A stretch of DNA of 64,000 nucleotides, taken from NCBI GenBank assembly GCA_940747215.1, contig CALNWS010000005.1:23191-87190 (forward strand), read 5' to 3'. Under the pieces are notes generated by a model that worked only from the letters and a program-made list of their open reading frames with translations, searched no databases and had not been told where the DNA came from. Positions 54,709-64,000 of this stretch are shown one piece after another. The DNA is from an uncultured Paraburkholderia sp. (GTDB lineage: Bacteria > Pseudomonadota > Gammaproteobacteria > Burkholderiales > Burkholderiaceae). The translations under genes were made by a program, and so were the position numbers. The stretch's first letter is position 1. Every line of letters starts with the position of its first letter.

Positions 54709-55575
54709 TTAGCCCTTCACTGTGCCCGCCGTCAGGCCGCGCACGAAATAGCGTCCGGCGATGATGTAGACGAGCAGCGTGGGCAGCGCGGCAATGATCG
54801 CGCCGGCCATGTCCACGTTGTATTCCTTCACGCCGGTCGAAGTGTTCACGAGATTGTTCAGCGCCACCGTGATCGGCATTGAATCGACGCCGGAGAACAC
54901 GATACCGAACAGGAAGTCATTCCAGATCTGCGTGAATTGCCAGATCAGGCACACCATGAAAATCGGCAGCGACACGGGCAGCAAAATCTTCGTGAAGATC
55001 GTGAAGAAACCCGCGCCGTCGATCCGCGCCGCCTTCACGAGTTCAGCCGGAATGCTCACGTAGAAGTTGCGGAAGAACATCGTGGTGAACGCGATACCGT
55101 AGATTACGTGCACCATCACCAGACCGGTCGTCGTGTTCGAAAGGCCGAGTGCGCCTTCGAAACGCGCCATCGGCAGCAGGATCGCCTGGAACGGAATGAA
55201 GCAGCCCACGAGCAGCATCGTGAAGATCGGGTCTGCGCCGCGAAAGCGCCAGTGCGTGAACACGTAACCATTGAACGCGCCGATGATCGACGAGATCAGC
55301 ACGGCCGGAATCACCATGCGCACGGAGTTCATGAAGAACGGCTGCATGCCGTCGCAACGCACACCGGTACAGGCGCCGCTCCATGCCTTGATCCACGGAT
55401 CGAAGGTCCAGTGCGAAGGTGGCGTGAGCAGGTTGCCGGTGCGCAGCTGGTCGATGTCCTTGAACGACGTGGACAACATCACGTACAGCGGAAACAGGAA
55501 ATACAGGGCGAACAGAATCAAGGCCGCATAACGCATAAATGTGACGGCACGGCTGATCGTCATCTTAGGCTGCAT
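54709..55575 (-). CDS. gtsC: Sugar ABC transporter permease, MalG type
   Basis: This is the second inner-membrane permease of the CUT1 importer, 288 aa, six helices. The EAA motif is in AELVKAARIDGAGFFTIFTK, typical of MalG-like permeases. The N-terminus (RYAALILFALYFLFPLYVML) is the first helix. Its start overlaps the end of the first permease by 11 bases. Symbol follows the Pseudomonas/Burkholderia glucose transporter naming and rests on context. Intact. Confidence 0.9.
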   Translation of the reverse strand: MQPKMTISRAVTFMRYAALILFALYFLFPLYVMLSTSFKDIDQLRTGNLLTPPSHWTFDPWIKAWSGACTGVRCDGMQPFFMNSVRMVIPAVLISSIIGAFNGYVFTHWRFRGADPIFTMLLVGCFIPFQAILLPMARFEGALGLSNTTTGLVMVHVIYGIAFTTMFFRNFYVSIPAELVKAARIDGAGFFTIFTKILLPVSLPIFMVCLIWQFTQIWNDFLFGIVFSGVDSMPITVALNNLVNTSTGVKEYNVDMAGAIIAALPTLLVYIIAGRYFVRGLTAGTVKG

Positions 55576-56503
55576 TGCGGGTGTTCCTCGATTCCAGATA
55601 CATGAGCGGCACGAGCACGGCCACGACGGTGGCGAGCATCATCATCGACGATGCCGCGCCGACACCCAGCTGCCCGCGATTGAACGAAAACGTGTACATG
55701 AAGATAGCGGGCAGCGACGACGACGTGCCCGGACCGCCCGCAATCAACGCGACCACGAGGTCGAACGTCTTGATCGTGATGTGGCAGAGGATCAGCAGCA
55801 CGGAGAAGAACACCGGGCGCATGCTCGGAATCACGATCTTGCGATAGATGGTGGGCAGGTTCGCGCCGTCCATCTGCGCGGCCTTGAAGATTTCGCCGTC
55901 CACGCCGCGCAGACCGGCGAGGAAGAGCGCCATCACGAAGCCGGTGGATTGCCACACCGCCGCGATCACGACGCAGAAAATCGCCTTGTCGGGGTCGCCG
56001 AGCCAGCCGAACGAAAAGCTCGTCCAGCCCCAGTCGTGAAACACCTTCTCGAGACCGATGCTCGGCGTCATGATCCACTGCCACGCCGTACCGGTCACAA
56101 TGAACGAGAGCGCCATCGGGTAAAGAAACACCACGCGCAGCGCGCCTTCGTTGCGGATCTGCTGATCGAGCAGAATCGCGAGAAACAGACCGAGGCCGAT
56201 ACAGATACCGATGAACGGGATGCCGAACCAGCCGAGGTTCGCAGCCGACGTCCAGAACACGTCGTTATCGAAAAGTTCCCGGTAACGATCGAGACCGACG
56301 AAATCGTAACGAGGCATCAGTCGCGAATTGGACAGCGACAGATAGCCGGTAATGGCAATGAAGCCGTAGACGAAGATCAGGCTGATCACGACGCTGGGTG
56401 CGAGCACCAGCTTCGGAATCAGGCGATCGGCAATGGCCGCCATGGGCGACGCGCGGCGGGTGGCGGTAGCCGTTTTCCCTTTTCCGCTGATGGAAGCAGT
56501 CAC
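55565..56503 (-). CDS. gtsB: Sugar ABC transporter permease, MalF type
   Basis: This is the first permease of the CUT1 importer. From GTG 56503 (VTASISGKGKTATATRR) it is 312 aa; an in-frame region upstream has no homology. Six or more helices and the EAA motif GEIFKAAQMDGANLPTIYRK that contacts the ATPase. It lies between the binding protein and the second permease. Intact. Confidence 0.9.
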   Translation of the reverse strand: MTASISGKGKTATATRRASPMAAIADRLIPKLVLAPSVVISLIFVYGFIAITGYLSLSNSRLMPRYDFVGLDRYRELFDNDVFWTSAANLGWFGIPFIGICIGLGLFLAILLDQQIRNEGALRVVFLYPMALSFIVTGTAWQWIMTPSIGLEKVFHDWGWTSFSFGWLGDPDKAIFCVVIAAVWQSTGFVMALFLAGLRGVDGEIFKAAQMDGANLPTIYRKIVIPSMRPVFFSVLLILCHITIKTFDLVVALIAGGPGTSSSLPAIFMYTFSFNRGQLGVGAASSMMMLATVVAVLVPLMYLESRNTRNAA

Positions 56504-56716
56504 TACTCGACTCCTGCTGAAACTGTGCCGCGGAGCACTACGCGCCTGAAAACACGCGAGGCCGCAACGGCATAAGTGTGACCCGACGAAACCTTGAGTT
56601 GAAGCCGCCTGCTGCGCGGGCAGCTTCGTGTATGCAATCAGCGGGCCTGAAGCACGCGCACGGCATACTTGTGGGAAAACCGGGCGCGCGACTTCGTTCA
56701 AGCCACTACATGCTGC

Positions 56717-57964
56717 TTACTTGGTTTTCGCTGCCTTCGCGAGCGCGGCAACTGCGCTCTTCGAATCCTGCTGCGAGTTCATGAACTTCGTGACAACGTC
56801 GGAGATCGCGCCGGCTGCTGCATCCGGCTGAGCCATGCCGTGTGCCAGCGAAGGCACGTAGCCACCCGACTTGATCGCAACCTGCTCATCCGCGTACGAC
56901 TTCTTCGCGCAGTCGTCGAACTTAGCCATCGAGACGCCCAGACGCACCGGGATGGAACCCTTGTTCAAGCTTAACTGCTCCTGGAAATCCGGCGTCGTGA
57001 TCGTCTTCGCCAGTGCGAGCTGACCCGGCGTTGCCGTCTTCGAACCTTTCTGCTGGAAGAACACGAACGAGTCGACGTTGAACGTGTAGGCATTGTCCGT
57101 ACCCGGCACCGGTGCGCAGACATAGTCCGCGCCCGACTTCTTGCCGGCGTTGGCGAATTCGCCCTTCGCCCAGTCGCCCATGAACTGCATGCCGGCCTTG
57201 CTGTTGATGACCATGGCCGTTGCGAGGTTCCAGTCACGGCCCGTGCGGCCCGCGTCGAAGTAACCCTGAATCTTGCGGACCGTGTCGAACACGCCGACCA
57301 TCTTGTCCGACGTCAGCGTCTTCTCGTCGAGGTCGACCAGCGCCTTCTTGTAGAAGTCCGCGCCTTGTGACAGCACGACGTCTTCCCACAGTGTCAGGTC
57401 CTGCCACGGCTGGCCGCCCATTGCGATCGGCTGGATGCCGGCGGCTTTCATCTTGTCAGCGACGGCGAAGAACTCAGGCCACGTGGTCGGCACCTTGCCG
57501 CCTGCCTTGTCGAACGCTGCCTTGTTGATGTACAGCCAGTTCACGCGGTGCACCGAGAACGGCGCTGCGACGTAGTGACCGTCCGCGCGCATGATCTTGT
57601 CGATTTCCGGCGGCAGATTCTTCTTCCAGTCGCCTGCGACGGAGTCGATCGGCACGAGCACGCCTTGCGAAGCCCAGTCCTGAATCAGCGGACCCTTGAT
57701 CTGCGCAGCGCTCGGTGCGTTGCCCGAGAGCACCTGCGTCTTGAGTGCCGTCATGGCAGCCGCACCGGCGCCACCCGCGACCGCGAAGTCCTTCCACGTG
57801 TAACCCTGCTTCGTCATGTCGTCCTTGAGGATGCCGACGGCTTTCGATTCGCCGCCCGAAGTCCACCAGTGCAACACTTCGATCGACTCGGCAGCCTGCA
57901 CGGCCGAGACGCCACACATCAGACCTGCGGCACACAAAGCACCCATGATCGCACGAAATTTCAT
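56717..57964 (-). CDS. gtsA: Sugar ABC transporter substrate-binding protein
   Basis: This is the periplasmic binding protein of the importer, 415 aa. Signal peptide MKFRAIMGALCAAGLMCGVSAVQA precedes AESIEVLHWWTSGGESKAV, typical of glucose/mannose-binding proteins of SBP_bac_1 type. First gene of the operon, divergent from zwf. GGAGGA before the start is a good ribosome site. Its pairing with glucose-catabolic genes supports glucose or a related hexose as substrate. Intact. Confidence 0.92.
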   Translation of the reverse strand: MKFRAIMGALCAAGLMCGVSAVQAAESIEVLHWWTSGGESKAVGILKDDMTKQGYTWKDFAVAGGAGAAAMTALKTQVLSGNAPSAAQIKGPLIQDWASQGVLVPIDSVAGDWKKNLPPEIDKIMRADGHYVAAPFSVHRVNWLYINKAAFDKAGGKVPTTWPEFFAVADKMKAAGIQPIAMGGQPWQDLTLWEDVVLSQGADFYKKALVDLDEKTLTSDKMVGVFDTVRKIQGYFDAGRTGRDWNLATAMVINSKAGMQFMGDWAKGEFANAGKKSGADYVCAPVPGTDNAYTFNVDSFVFFQQKGSKTATPGQLALAKTITTPDFQEQLSLNKGSIPVRLGVSMAKFDDCAKKSYADEQVAIKSGGYVPSLAHGMAQPDAAAGAISDVVTKFMNSQQDSKSAVAALAKAAKTK

Positions 57965-58527
57965 TGCTTATCTCCTCCAGACACCTGAACAAAAAACGAA
58001 TGGCCCCTGATGTCGCCAGGGTACTGTGGTTGGTTCAAACAGGCAAACACTGGGCGATCGAGCACGGTCGGGCGCATGCTGGCGTGCATGTGCCAGCGGA
58101 CCGATGTCCGGCCGCTGGAAGCTCAAGAGATGAGTGGTTCGGGATGCAACTGACTGTCTCCTCTTTTGATTTTTGCCTGCCCGCGTCGCGCGCGGCAGAC
58201 TCGAGGTGCCTTGCACGTTAACTCCGACGTATTCGCCTGACGTACTTGCCTCGCGCACCTCGTCCGACACCGCCTTGCTGTCCGGCCTAGGAACGCTGCC
58301 GGGGCAAGCTGACACGTGCTCAAACGCAATGTCCGTTAACATGCAGGGGACGCCTGCCGATTCGCAAAAACGCGAGACCTGCGCTGAGAGCGTTTTTTCA
58401 TCGAATTGACGCCACCTCTTGATTTGAATTGTAGTTAAACTACAATTCAGTGTCAAAAAAATATTTTATCGGACTACGGTCGCGCTTTTCGCTCACTTCC
58501 GCGGCCCCAAGACATCGACGGAGACTC
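57965..58527. promoter_or_regulatory. Divergent control region of sugar importer and zwf
   Basis: About 560 bases without a gene. The right end carries the HexR-type operator (58425-58449) and an AT-rich tract (AAAAAAATATTTTAT, about 58455-58470). Promoters for both operons must lie here. Nothing else firm recognised in 57990-58400. Confidence 0.5.
58425..58449. promoter_or_regulatory. HexR-type operator upstream of zwf
   Basis: A perfect inverted repeat: two 12-bp arms around a single A at 58437. The core TGTAGTTAAACTACA (58430/31-58445) matches the known HexR consensus TGTARTTWAAYTACA. It lies 79 bases before the zwf ATG. HexR is encoded by the C-terminal part of the glk gene of the same operon, so this is an autoregulatory site; KDPG is the known effector of HexR. 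Confidence 0.85.
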
Positions 58528-59976
58528 ATGCAAACCGACTCAAACTTCACCTTCGTTCTCTTCGGCAGGACCGGCGATCTGTCGATGCGCAAGATCCTGC
58601 CTGCACTGTTCGAAGCGCACCGTGCAGGCATGCTGGCCAACGACGGCAAGATCCTCGCCGTCGCGCGTCATGCGTCGTATCGCGACGAATACCTTGCGTG
58701 GGTGAACGAGCACGTCAAACGATACGTGTCGAAGAACGGTATGGATGAAGCGGCGTGGTCGAGCTTTCTCGACCGCATCGAGTTCGTGAATATTGACCTG
58801 AGCAATCCCGACGACTTCGTGCATCTGCGTGAAGCGATCAAGGATCTGCTAGGCATTCGTGTGTCTTATCTGGCCACCGGTCCGTCGCTCTTCGTGCCGA
58901 TCTGCCGCGCGCTCGCTTCCGTCGGTCTGAACGAGAACGCGCGCATCGTGCTCGAAAAGCCGCTCGGCTACGACCTGAAGTCGTCCAACGCGATCAACGA
59001 CGCGGTCGGCGAAATCTTCGCGGAAGAACAGATCTACCGTATCGACTACTACCTCGGTAAAGAGCCGGTGCAGAACCTGCTTGTGCTGCGCTTCGGCAAT
59101 GCGCTCTTCGAGCCGCTGTGGCGTCGCGAGTGGGTCGAGAGCACCCAGATCATGATTGCCGAAGAACTCGGCGTGGAAGCGCGTGGCGACTTCTACGACA
59201 ACACCGGTGCGTTGCGCGACATGGTGCAGAACCATTTGCTGCAACTGCTTTCCATCGTCGCGATGGCGCCGCCGCATTCGATGGATTCTGATTCGGTCCG
59301 CGACGAAAAGCTGCGCGCGCTCAAGCCGATCGACCCGCGCGACATCGGCAAGGTCGCCGTGCGCGGCCAGTATCATTCGGGCGTGATTCGCGGCAATTCG
59401 GTACCGGCGTATGCAACCGAACCCGGCGTTAAGCCGGACAGCTCGACGGAAACGTTCGTCGCGCTGAAGGTCGAGATCGAAAACTGGCGCTGGGCCGGCG
59501 TGCCGTTCTTCCTGCGCACGGGTAAGCGCCTCGCGGATCGCGTCGCCGAAATCGTCGTGAATTTCCGGGCTGTGCCGCATTCGGCGCTCGGCGCATCGGC
59601 GTTGCGCGCCGGCGCGAACCGGCTCGTCATCCGCCTGCAGCCGAACGAAACCATCCGGCTCTACTGTCTTGCAAAGCAGCCCGGCGAAGGCATGAACCTC
59701 GCGAGCGTCCACCTCGATCTCGCGTTCGACCAGTTCTTCCACGAAGGTCAGATGGAAGCGTATCAGCGTCTTCTGCTCGACGTGATCAACGGACGCCTCG
59801 CGCTCTTCGTGCGCCGCAACGAACAGGAAGCGGCATGGCGCTGGGTGGAACCGATCCTGAACGAATGGAAAGTGTCGACGAGACCGCCCAAGCCGTATGC
59901 CGCGGGCACGTGGGGACCAGCTGCGTCGAGTGCGATGCTCGCGCAGCACGGCACCTGCTGGCTCGAAGAAGATTGA
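58528..59976 (+). CDS. zwf: Glucose-6-phosphate 1-dehydrogenase
   Basis: This enzyme oxidises glucose-6-phosphate to 6-phosphogluconolactone and makes NADPH. It is 482 aa from ATG 58528 (MQTDSNFTFVLFGRTGDL). The coenzyme loop is GRTGDLS at 13-19 (GxxGDL kept), EKPLG at 143-147 and the active-site signature RIDYYLGKE at 171-179. Homologues often have GGTGDLS, so Arg14 may be a change. First gene of zwf-pgl-glk/hexR, under the HexR site. Intact. Confidence 0.96.
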   Translation: MQTDSNFTFVLFGRTGDLSMRKILPALFEAHRAGMLANDGKILAVARHASYRDEYLAWVNEHVKRYVSKNGMDEAAWSSFLDRIEFVNIDLSNPDDFVHLREAIKDLLGIRVSYLATGPSLFVPICRALASVGLNENARIVLEKPLGYDLKSSNAINDAVGEIFAEEQIYRIDYYLGKEPVQNLLVLRFGNALFEPLWRREWVESTQIMIAEELGVEARGDFYDNTGALRDMVQNHLLQLLSIVAMAPPHSMDSDSVRDEKLRALKPIDPRDIGKVAVRGQYHSGVIRGNSVPAYATEPGVKPDSSTETFVALKVEIENWRWAGVPFFLRTGKRLADRVAEIVVNFRAVPHSALGASALRAGANRLVIRLQPNETIRLYCLAKQPGEGMNLASVHLDLAFDQFFHEGQMEAYQRLLLDVINGRLALFVRRNEQEAAWRWVEPILNEWKVSTRPPKPYAAGTWGPAASSAMLAQHGTCWLEED

Positions 59977-60147
59977 AGCGCGGCAGCCGCATGAAGGCCG
60001 CGCTTCGCCAGTCAGACCCACCGACGAACTGAACGGAATCGCGCCGGTATCGCGAAGGTGTCTGCAGGCAACCCCAACTTGCAGACGGCACGTGACAGCA
60101 GCACGGCAGATTCCGCAGATCTAACAAGAAAGCAGCACGGAGGAGAA

Positions 60148-60855
60148 GTGATCCAGCTTAACGCTTTCGACGATCAACGCGCCCAGTCCGACGCGTTGGC
60201 GAAGGCGGTCGGCGACGCATTGAACGCGTCGCTTGCCGCACGCGCGGCCACGGCCGCCGCCGGCACGCGCCCTGTCATGCTCGCCGTTTCCGGCGGCAGC
60301 AGCCCGCGTCCGTTCCTCAAGACCTTGTCTACCCAGACGTTCGACTGGTCGAGCATTGCCGTCACGCTCGTCGACGATCGCTGGGTGCCCGACACGGACA
60401 AGGACAGCAACTCGCGCTTTGCTCACGAAACGATGCTGCAGAACGAAGCGAAGAACGCGACGTTCTGGCCGCTCGTCGACACGTCGCAGGACCTGAACGC
60501 GCACGTCGCCGCATTGAATGCCGATCCGCGTTTTGCGGCCGTGCCGGACGTCGCGGTACTCGGCATGGGCGAAGACGGCCACACGGCGTCGATCTTCGCC
60601 GATTCGCCGGAATGGGATTACGCGATCAGCACGAAAGACCGTTTCATCGCCGTGCATCCGGGCGCCGCGCCGCATGCGCGCGTGAGCTGGTCGATGTCCG
60701 CATTGAAAGAAGTGAAGCATCTGTTTTTGCTGATCGCAGGACCGCGAAAGATGGAGGTGCTGAACGCCGCCACCGCTTCGCTACAAAAAAATGCCATCTC
60801 GCAGTTGGCAAACGACAAGGGAGTGAGACTCGATGTCTACTGGTGTGCAAACTAA
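60148..60855 (+). CDS. pgl: 6-phosphogluconolactonase
   Basis: This enzyme hydrolyses 6-phosphogluconolactone to 6-phosphogluconate. From GTG 60148 ([15 protein letters not shown]), which follows GGAGGAGAA, it is 235 aa. Motifs: [33 protein letters not shown]. It overlaps glk by 23 bases, so the genes are translated together. Intact. Confidence 0.95.
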   Translation: MIQLNAFDDQRAQSDALAKAVGDALNASLAARAATAAAGTRPVMLAVSGGSSPRPFLKTLSTQTFDWSSIAVTLVDDRWVPDTDKDSNSRFAHETMLQNEAKNATFWPLVDTSQDLNAHVAALNADPRFAAVPDVAVLGMGEDGHTASIFADSPEWDYAISTKDRFIAVHPGAAPHARVSWSMSALKEVKHLFLLIAGPRKMEVLNAATASLQKNAISQLANDKGVRLDVYWCAN

Positions 60856-62749
60856 GGCTGCTCCGTGCGCGGGCCAGCATGCCAATGGGCCGAGGCTACT
60901 GGCCGACATCGGTGGCACCAATGCGCGCTTCGCGCTGGAATACGCGCCGGGCGAAATCGGCTCGGTGCACGTCTATCCGTGCGCGGACTATCCGGGCGTG
61001 GCCGACGTCATCAAGAAGTATCTGAAGGACACGAAGATCGGGCGTGTGAATCACGCGGCGATCGCGATTGCGAACCCGGTCGACGGCGATCAGGTGAGCA
61101 TGACGAATCACGACTGGACCTTTTCGATCGAAGCCACGCGCCGCGCACTCGGCTTCGACACGCTGCTCGTCGTGAACGACTTCACCGCGCTCGCAATGGC
61201 GCTGCCCGGCCTCACCGACGCGCAACGTGTGCAGGTGGGCGGCGGCACGCGCCGTCCGAACAGCGTGATCGGTCTGCTCGGACCGGGTACCGGCATGGGC
61301 GTCTCGGGCCTGATTCCCGCCGACGACCGCTGGATCGCGCTCGGCAGCGAAGGCGGTCATGCGACCTTCGCGCCGGCGGACGAACGCGAAGACATCGTGC
61401 TGCAGTACGCGCGCAAGAAGTGGTCGCACGTGTCGTTCGAACGTGTGGCGGCGGGCCTAGGCATCGAAGTGATTTACCGCGCACTCGCAGGCCGCGACAA
61501 GAAGCGCGTGGCGTCGAACATCGACACCATCGAGATCGTGAAACGTGCGCTGGAAGGCGAGCCGCTCGCGGCCGAATCCGTCGACGTGTTTTGCGGTATT
61601 CTGGGCACGTTCGCGGGCAATATCGCGGTGACGTTCGGCGCGCTCGGCGGCATCTACATTGGCGGCGGCGTGGTGCCGCGGCTCGGCGAAGTGTTCGTGC
61701 GTTCGTCGTTCCGCAAGCGCTTCGAGGCGAAAGGCCGTTTCGAGGTGTATCTGCAGAACGTGCCGACCTACGTGATTACGGCGGAATATCCGGCGTTTCT
61801 GGGCGTGTCCGCGATTCTTGCGGAGCAGTTGTCGAATCGCGCGGGCGGCAGTTCGTCGGCGGTGTTCGAGCGGATTCGCCAGATGCGCGACGCGTTGACG
61901 CCGGCCGAGCGCCGCGTTGCGGATCTCGCGCTGAATCATCAGCGATCGATCATCAACGATCCGATCGTCGACATCGCGCGCAAGGCGGATGTGAGCCAGC
62001 CGACGGTGATCCGTTTCTGCCGGTCGCTCGGCTGCCAGGGTCTGTCCGATTTCAAGCTGAAGCTGGCCACCGGTTTGACGGGCACCATTCCGGTGAGTCA
62101 TAGCCAGGTGCATCTCGGCGACACGGCGACGGATTTCGGCGCAAAGGTGCTGGACAACACGGTGTCGGCGATTCTGCAGTTGCGAGAGCACCTGAATTTC
62201 GAGCATGTGGAGCGCGCGATAGACCTGTTGAACGGCGCGCGGCGCATCGAGTTCTATGGCCTCGGCAATTCGAACATCGTCGCGCAGGACGCGCACTACA
62301 AGTTCTTCCGTTTCGGTATCCCGACGATTGCTTACGGCGACCTGTACATGCAGGCGGCGTCGGCGGCGCTGCTTTGCAAGGGCGACGTGATCGTGGCGGT
62401 GTCGAAGTCGGGGCGGGCGCCTGAGTTGCTGCGCGTGCTCGATGTCGCGATGCAGGCGGGCGCTAAGGTAATCGCGATTACGTCGAGCAACACTCCCTTG
62501 GCGAAGCGCGCGACCGTTGTGCTGGAAACCGATCACATTGAAATTCGCGAGTCACAGTTGTCGATGATTTCGCGGATTCTGCATCTCGTGATGATCGATA
62601 TTCTGGCTGTTGGGGTGGCGATTCGGCGCGCTGTGCCTAGCGCCGAGGTGGCTGAGACGGTCGCCAAGGCGCGACAGGGCGCTGATGATGATGCTACTGC
62701 TGTGCTTGACTGGTTAAGTCATGGGGCTGCTTCTTCTGCGCGCGATTGA
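60833..62749 (+). CDS. glk: Bifunctional glucokinase / HexR-type regulator
   Basis: The N-terminal part (about 20-335) is glucokinase: phosphate loop [12 protein letters not shown] at 24-35, GPGTGMG at 150-156, [11 protein letters not shown]. The C-terminal part (about 345-615) is an RpiR-family regulator: HTH at about 346-415 ([29 protein letters not shown]) and a SIS sugar-phosphate domain ([32 protein letters not shown]). 638 aa; the fusion is typical of Burkholderia. It is expected to repress its own operon through the site at 58425. Intact. Confidence 0.96.
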   Translation: MSTGVQTKAAPCAGQHANGPRLLADIGGTNARFALEYAPGEIGSVHVYPCADYPGVADVIKKYLKDTKIGRVNHAAIAIANPVDGDQVSMTNHDWTFSIEATRRALGFDTLLVVNDFTALAMALPGLTDAQRVQVGGGTRRPNSVIGLLGPGTGMGVSGLIPADDRWIALGSEGGHATFAPADEREDIVLQYARKKWSHVSFERVAAGLGIEVIYRALAGRDKKRVASNIDTIEIVKRALEGEPLAAESVDVFCGILGTFAGNIAVTFGALGGIYIGGGVVPRLGEVFVRSSFRKRFEAKGRFEVYLQNVPTYVITAEYPAFLGVSAILAEQLSNRAGGSSSAVFERIRQMRDALTPAERRVADLALNHQRSIINDPIVDIARKADVSQPTVIRFCRSLGCQGLSDFKLKLATGLTGTIPVSHSQVHLGDTATDFGAKVLDNTVSAILQLREHLNFEHVERAIDLLNGARRIEFYGLGNSNIVAQDAHYKFFRFGIPTIAYGDLYMQAASAALLCKGDVIVAVSKSGRAPELLRVLDVAMQAGAKVIAITSSNTPLAKRATVVLETDHIEIRESQLSMISRILHLVMIDILAVGVAIRRAVPSAEVAETVAKARQGADDDATAVLDWLSHGAASSARD

Positions 62750-62858
62750 GATTTTTTTGCCTTGGCGACGGCTTGGGCTTTTTTCTTTTGGCCTTTCCTT
62801 GTTTTGTTAGTGGTCTATTAGCGTCGCCCCTGTGCTGGGCAGGCAAAAACAACCAGCA

Positions 62859-63787
62859 ATGATCATCCGCCCTCACCTCCACTGGTTCCGCATGCTGCTT
62901 GCCTGGCGAGGCTCGGTCCTCCCGCAGTTGCTGCCGCGTCTCTTTCTGATCTTCTACATTTCGATCGTCGCGGTGGCGGCGCACGATCATCTGCTGCCCA
63001 TCTCGCTGAATCTGAACACCACGGCACCCTTCTCGTTCATCGGCATCGCGCTCGCCGTGTTCCTCGGCTTTCGCAACAACGCCAGCTACGACCGCTGGTG
63101 AGGGAAGCACGCAAACTCTGGGGGCAACTGCTCAACACCTCTCGCTCGCTCGTCCGTCAAACGCTCACACTGACAACCCGCCCCATACCCAAAGAAGACC
63201 TCGAGGAATTCGTCGCGGCGCTCAGCGCGCTGCCCCATGCACTGCGTCATCAACTGCGCAAGCGATCCGCGTGACGACCTCAGCAAACGTCTGCCGGCCG
63301 CGCTGCTCGAGCGCATCATGTCGTCGCGCTACAAGCCCGCCACGCTCATGCTGTTTCTCGGCGAATGGATTCAGCGGCACGCGCACGCAGGCGCGATCGA
63401 TCCGATGGCCGTCGTCGCCTTCGGTCGGAATCTGAACAATCTGTCGGATATCATCGGCGGATGCGAGCGCATTGCTTCCACGCCGCTGCCTTTCGCGTAT
63501 TCGGTGATGATTCACCGCACGGTCTACTTCTTCTGCGCGTCGCTGCCCTTCGGTCTCGTAGACAGCATTGGCATCTTCACGCCCGTCTTCGCCATATTCG
63601 TCGCGTACATGTTCATGGCCCACGAAGCGATCGCTTCGCAGATCGAAGAACCCTTCGGCACCGACGACAACGATCTCGCGCTCGGCACGATATCCGTCGT
63701 GATCGAGAAGACGCCGTGTGTGATCTGCTAGGCGAGCCGAGCCGGGAATTGCCCAAGCCACGCGACACGAATTACATCCTCACCTGA
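62859..63787 (+). pseudogene. Bestrophin family (UPF0187) membrane protein, frameshifted
   Basis: Bacterial bestrophin homologues are pentameric ion channels. The start is ATG 62859 (MIIRPHLHWFRMLLAWRGSV). Two extra bases near 63101 break FRNNASYDRWWEARKLWG; an indel near 63270 and an apparent GT duplication near 63718 (TGTGTGATC) follow. The body (FGRNLNNLSDIIGGCERIAS, PLPFAYSVMIHRTVYFF) and the C-terminus (DTNYILT, stop 63785-63787) can be threaded. Three lesions, non-functional. Confidence 0.87.
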
Positions 63788-63864
63788 GTCGGGCCGCGAG
63801 GCCGCGCGCTCAGTCGTTCCCCACTGTCTCAGACAGACGCTTGAGCGTCGCCACCCGCGCACCG

Positions 63865-64000
63865 ATGATGTCGATGCGCAAACTGAAGGAAGTACTGCGG
63901 CTGAAATGGGCGTGCGGCCTGTCACACTGCCAGATCAGCCGGGCGATCGGCATCAGCGCCGGCGCCATTTCGGGGTCAGGCTGGACCTGTCAGCGCAGAC
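63865..64000 (+). mobile_element. istA: IS21-family transposase IstA, 5' end (partial)
   Basis: The last 136 bases read MMSMRKLKEVLRLKWACGL then SHCQISRAIGISAGAIS, the N-terminal HTH of an IS21-family IstA transposase (homologues have SHRQISR...). After that the frame reads SGSGWTCQRR, unlike the usual sequence, so the copy may itself be damaged. The left inverted repeat should lie in about 63790-63850, but I could not fix it. The element continues beyond the window. Confidence 0.7.

Overview
The window looks like a Burkholderia sensu lato chromosome (Paraburkholderia/Caballeronia-like betaproteobacterium). It is GC-rich, and the gene neighbourhoods are typical of that group: minCDE with waaC, hemC-hemDX-hemY opposite ppc and argH, ftsK-lolA-rarA-serS with trxB, glnB-nadE, and a fused glucokinase/HexR gene behind zwf and pgl. 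The species assignment is inference; no 16S gene is present.

The main feature of the window is heavy but selective gene decay. About 25 genes are broken by frameshifts, in-frame nonsense codons, short tandem duplications or internal deletions, while about 28 genes are intact over their full length. The intact set is mostly housekeeping: glnB, ppa, hemC/hemDX/hemY, ppc, argH, waaC, minC/minD/minE, serS, tRNA-Ser, rarA, lolA, ftsK, trxB, a sugar ABC transporter, zwf, pgl and glk-hexR. The broken set is mostly accessory: permeases, regulators, acetyltransferases, lipid-modification genes, a second methionine aminopeptidase, agmatinase and others. This pattern fits early genome reduction in a host-restricted symbiont (leaf-nodule Burkholderia would fit) better than random sequencing error.

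Layout. 1-4250: a pirin pseudogene and a basic amino acid ABC transporter in which hisJ and hisQ are broken while hisM and hisP are intact. 4.8-9.8 kb: porin, glnB, a badly damaged nadE, and broken DUF482 and GIY-YIG genes. 9.8-15.2 kb: broken FUSC, SDR and MFS genes around an intact ppa. 15.3-26.6 kb: the heme block, ppc, a methyltransferase, a broken XRE regulator and argH. 27-31.8 kb: a broken TonB-like lipoprotein and MFS gene, a small membrane protein, a candidate structured RNA, waaC and a broken YXWGXW gene. 32-39.8 kb: minCDE, then broken GNAT, map, esterase and a cfa/DUF1365/amine-oxidase cluster, then tRNA-Ser(CGA). 40-51.3 kb: serS, rarA, broken permease/speB/lysR, lolA, ftsK, trxB. 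51.6-53.4 kb: two deletion-born chimeras, Smr::TRIC (open frame) and GST::LysR (broken). 53.4-62.8 kb: a sugar importer divergent from zwf-pgl-glk/hexR, with a perfect HexR-type operator. 62.8-64 kb: a broken bestrophin gene and the start of an IS21-like istA.

Functionally, the retained genes describe a cell that imports sugar by ABC transport, phosphorylates it and feeds it into the Entner-Doudoroff/pentose phosphate routes under HexR control. It makes heme, arginine and LPS inner core, and divides with a Min system. Much of its uptake, detoxification and regulatory capacity is being lost. No CRISPR array, prophage or clear new defence system was seen. The most unusual items are the two gene chimeras, the multiply broken nadE, and a candidate ncRNA with a long nested hairpin between the 49-aa gene and waaC.
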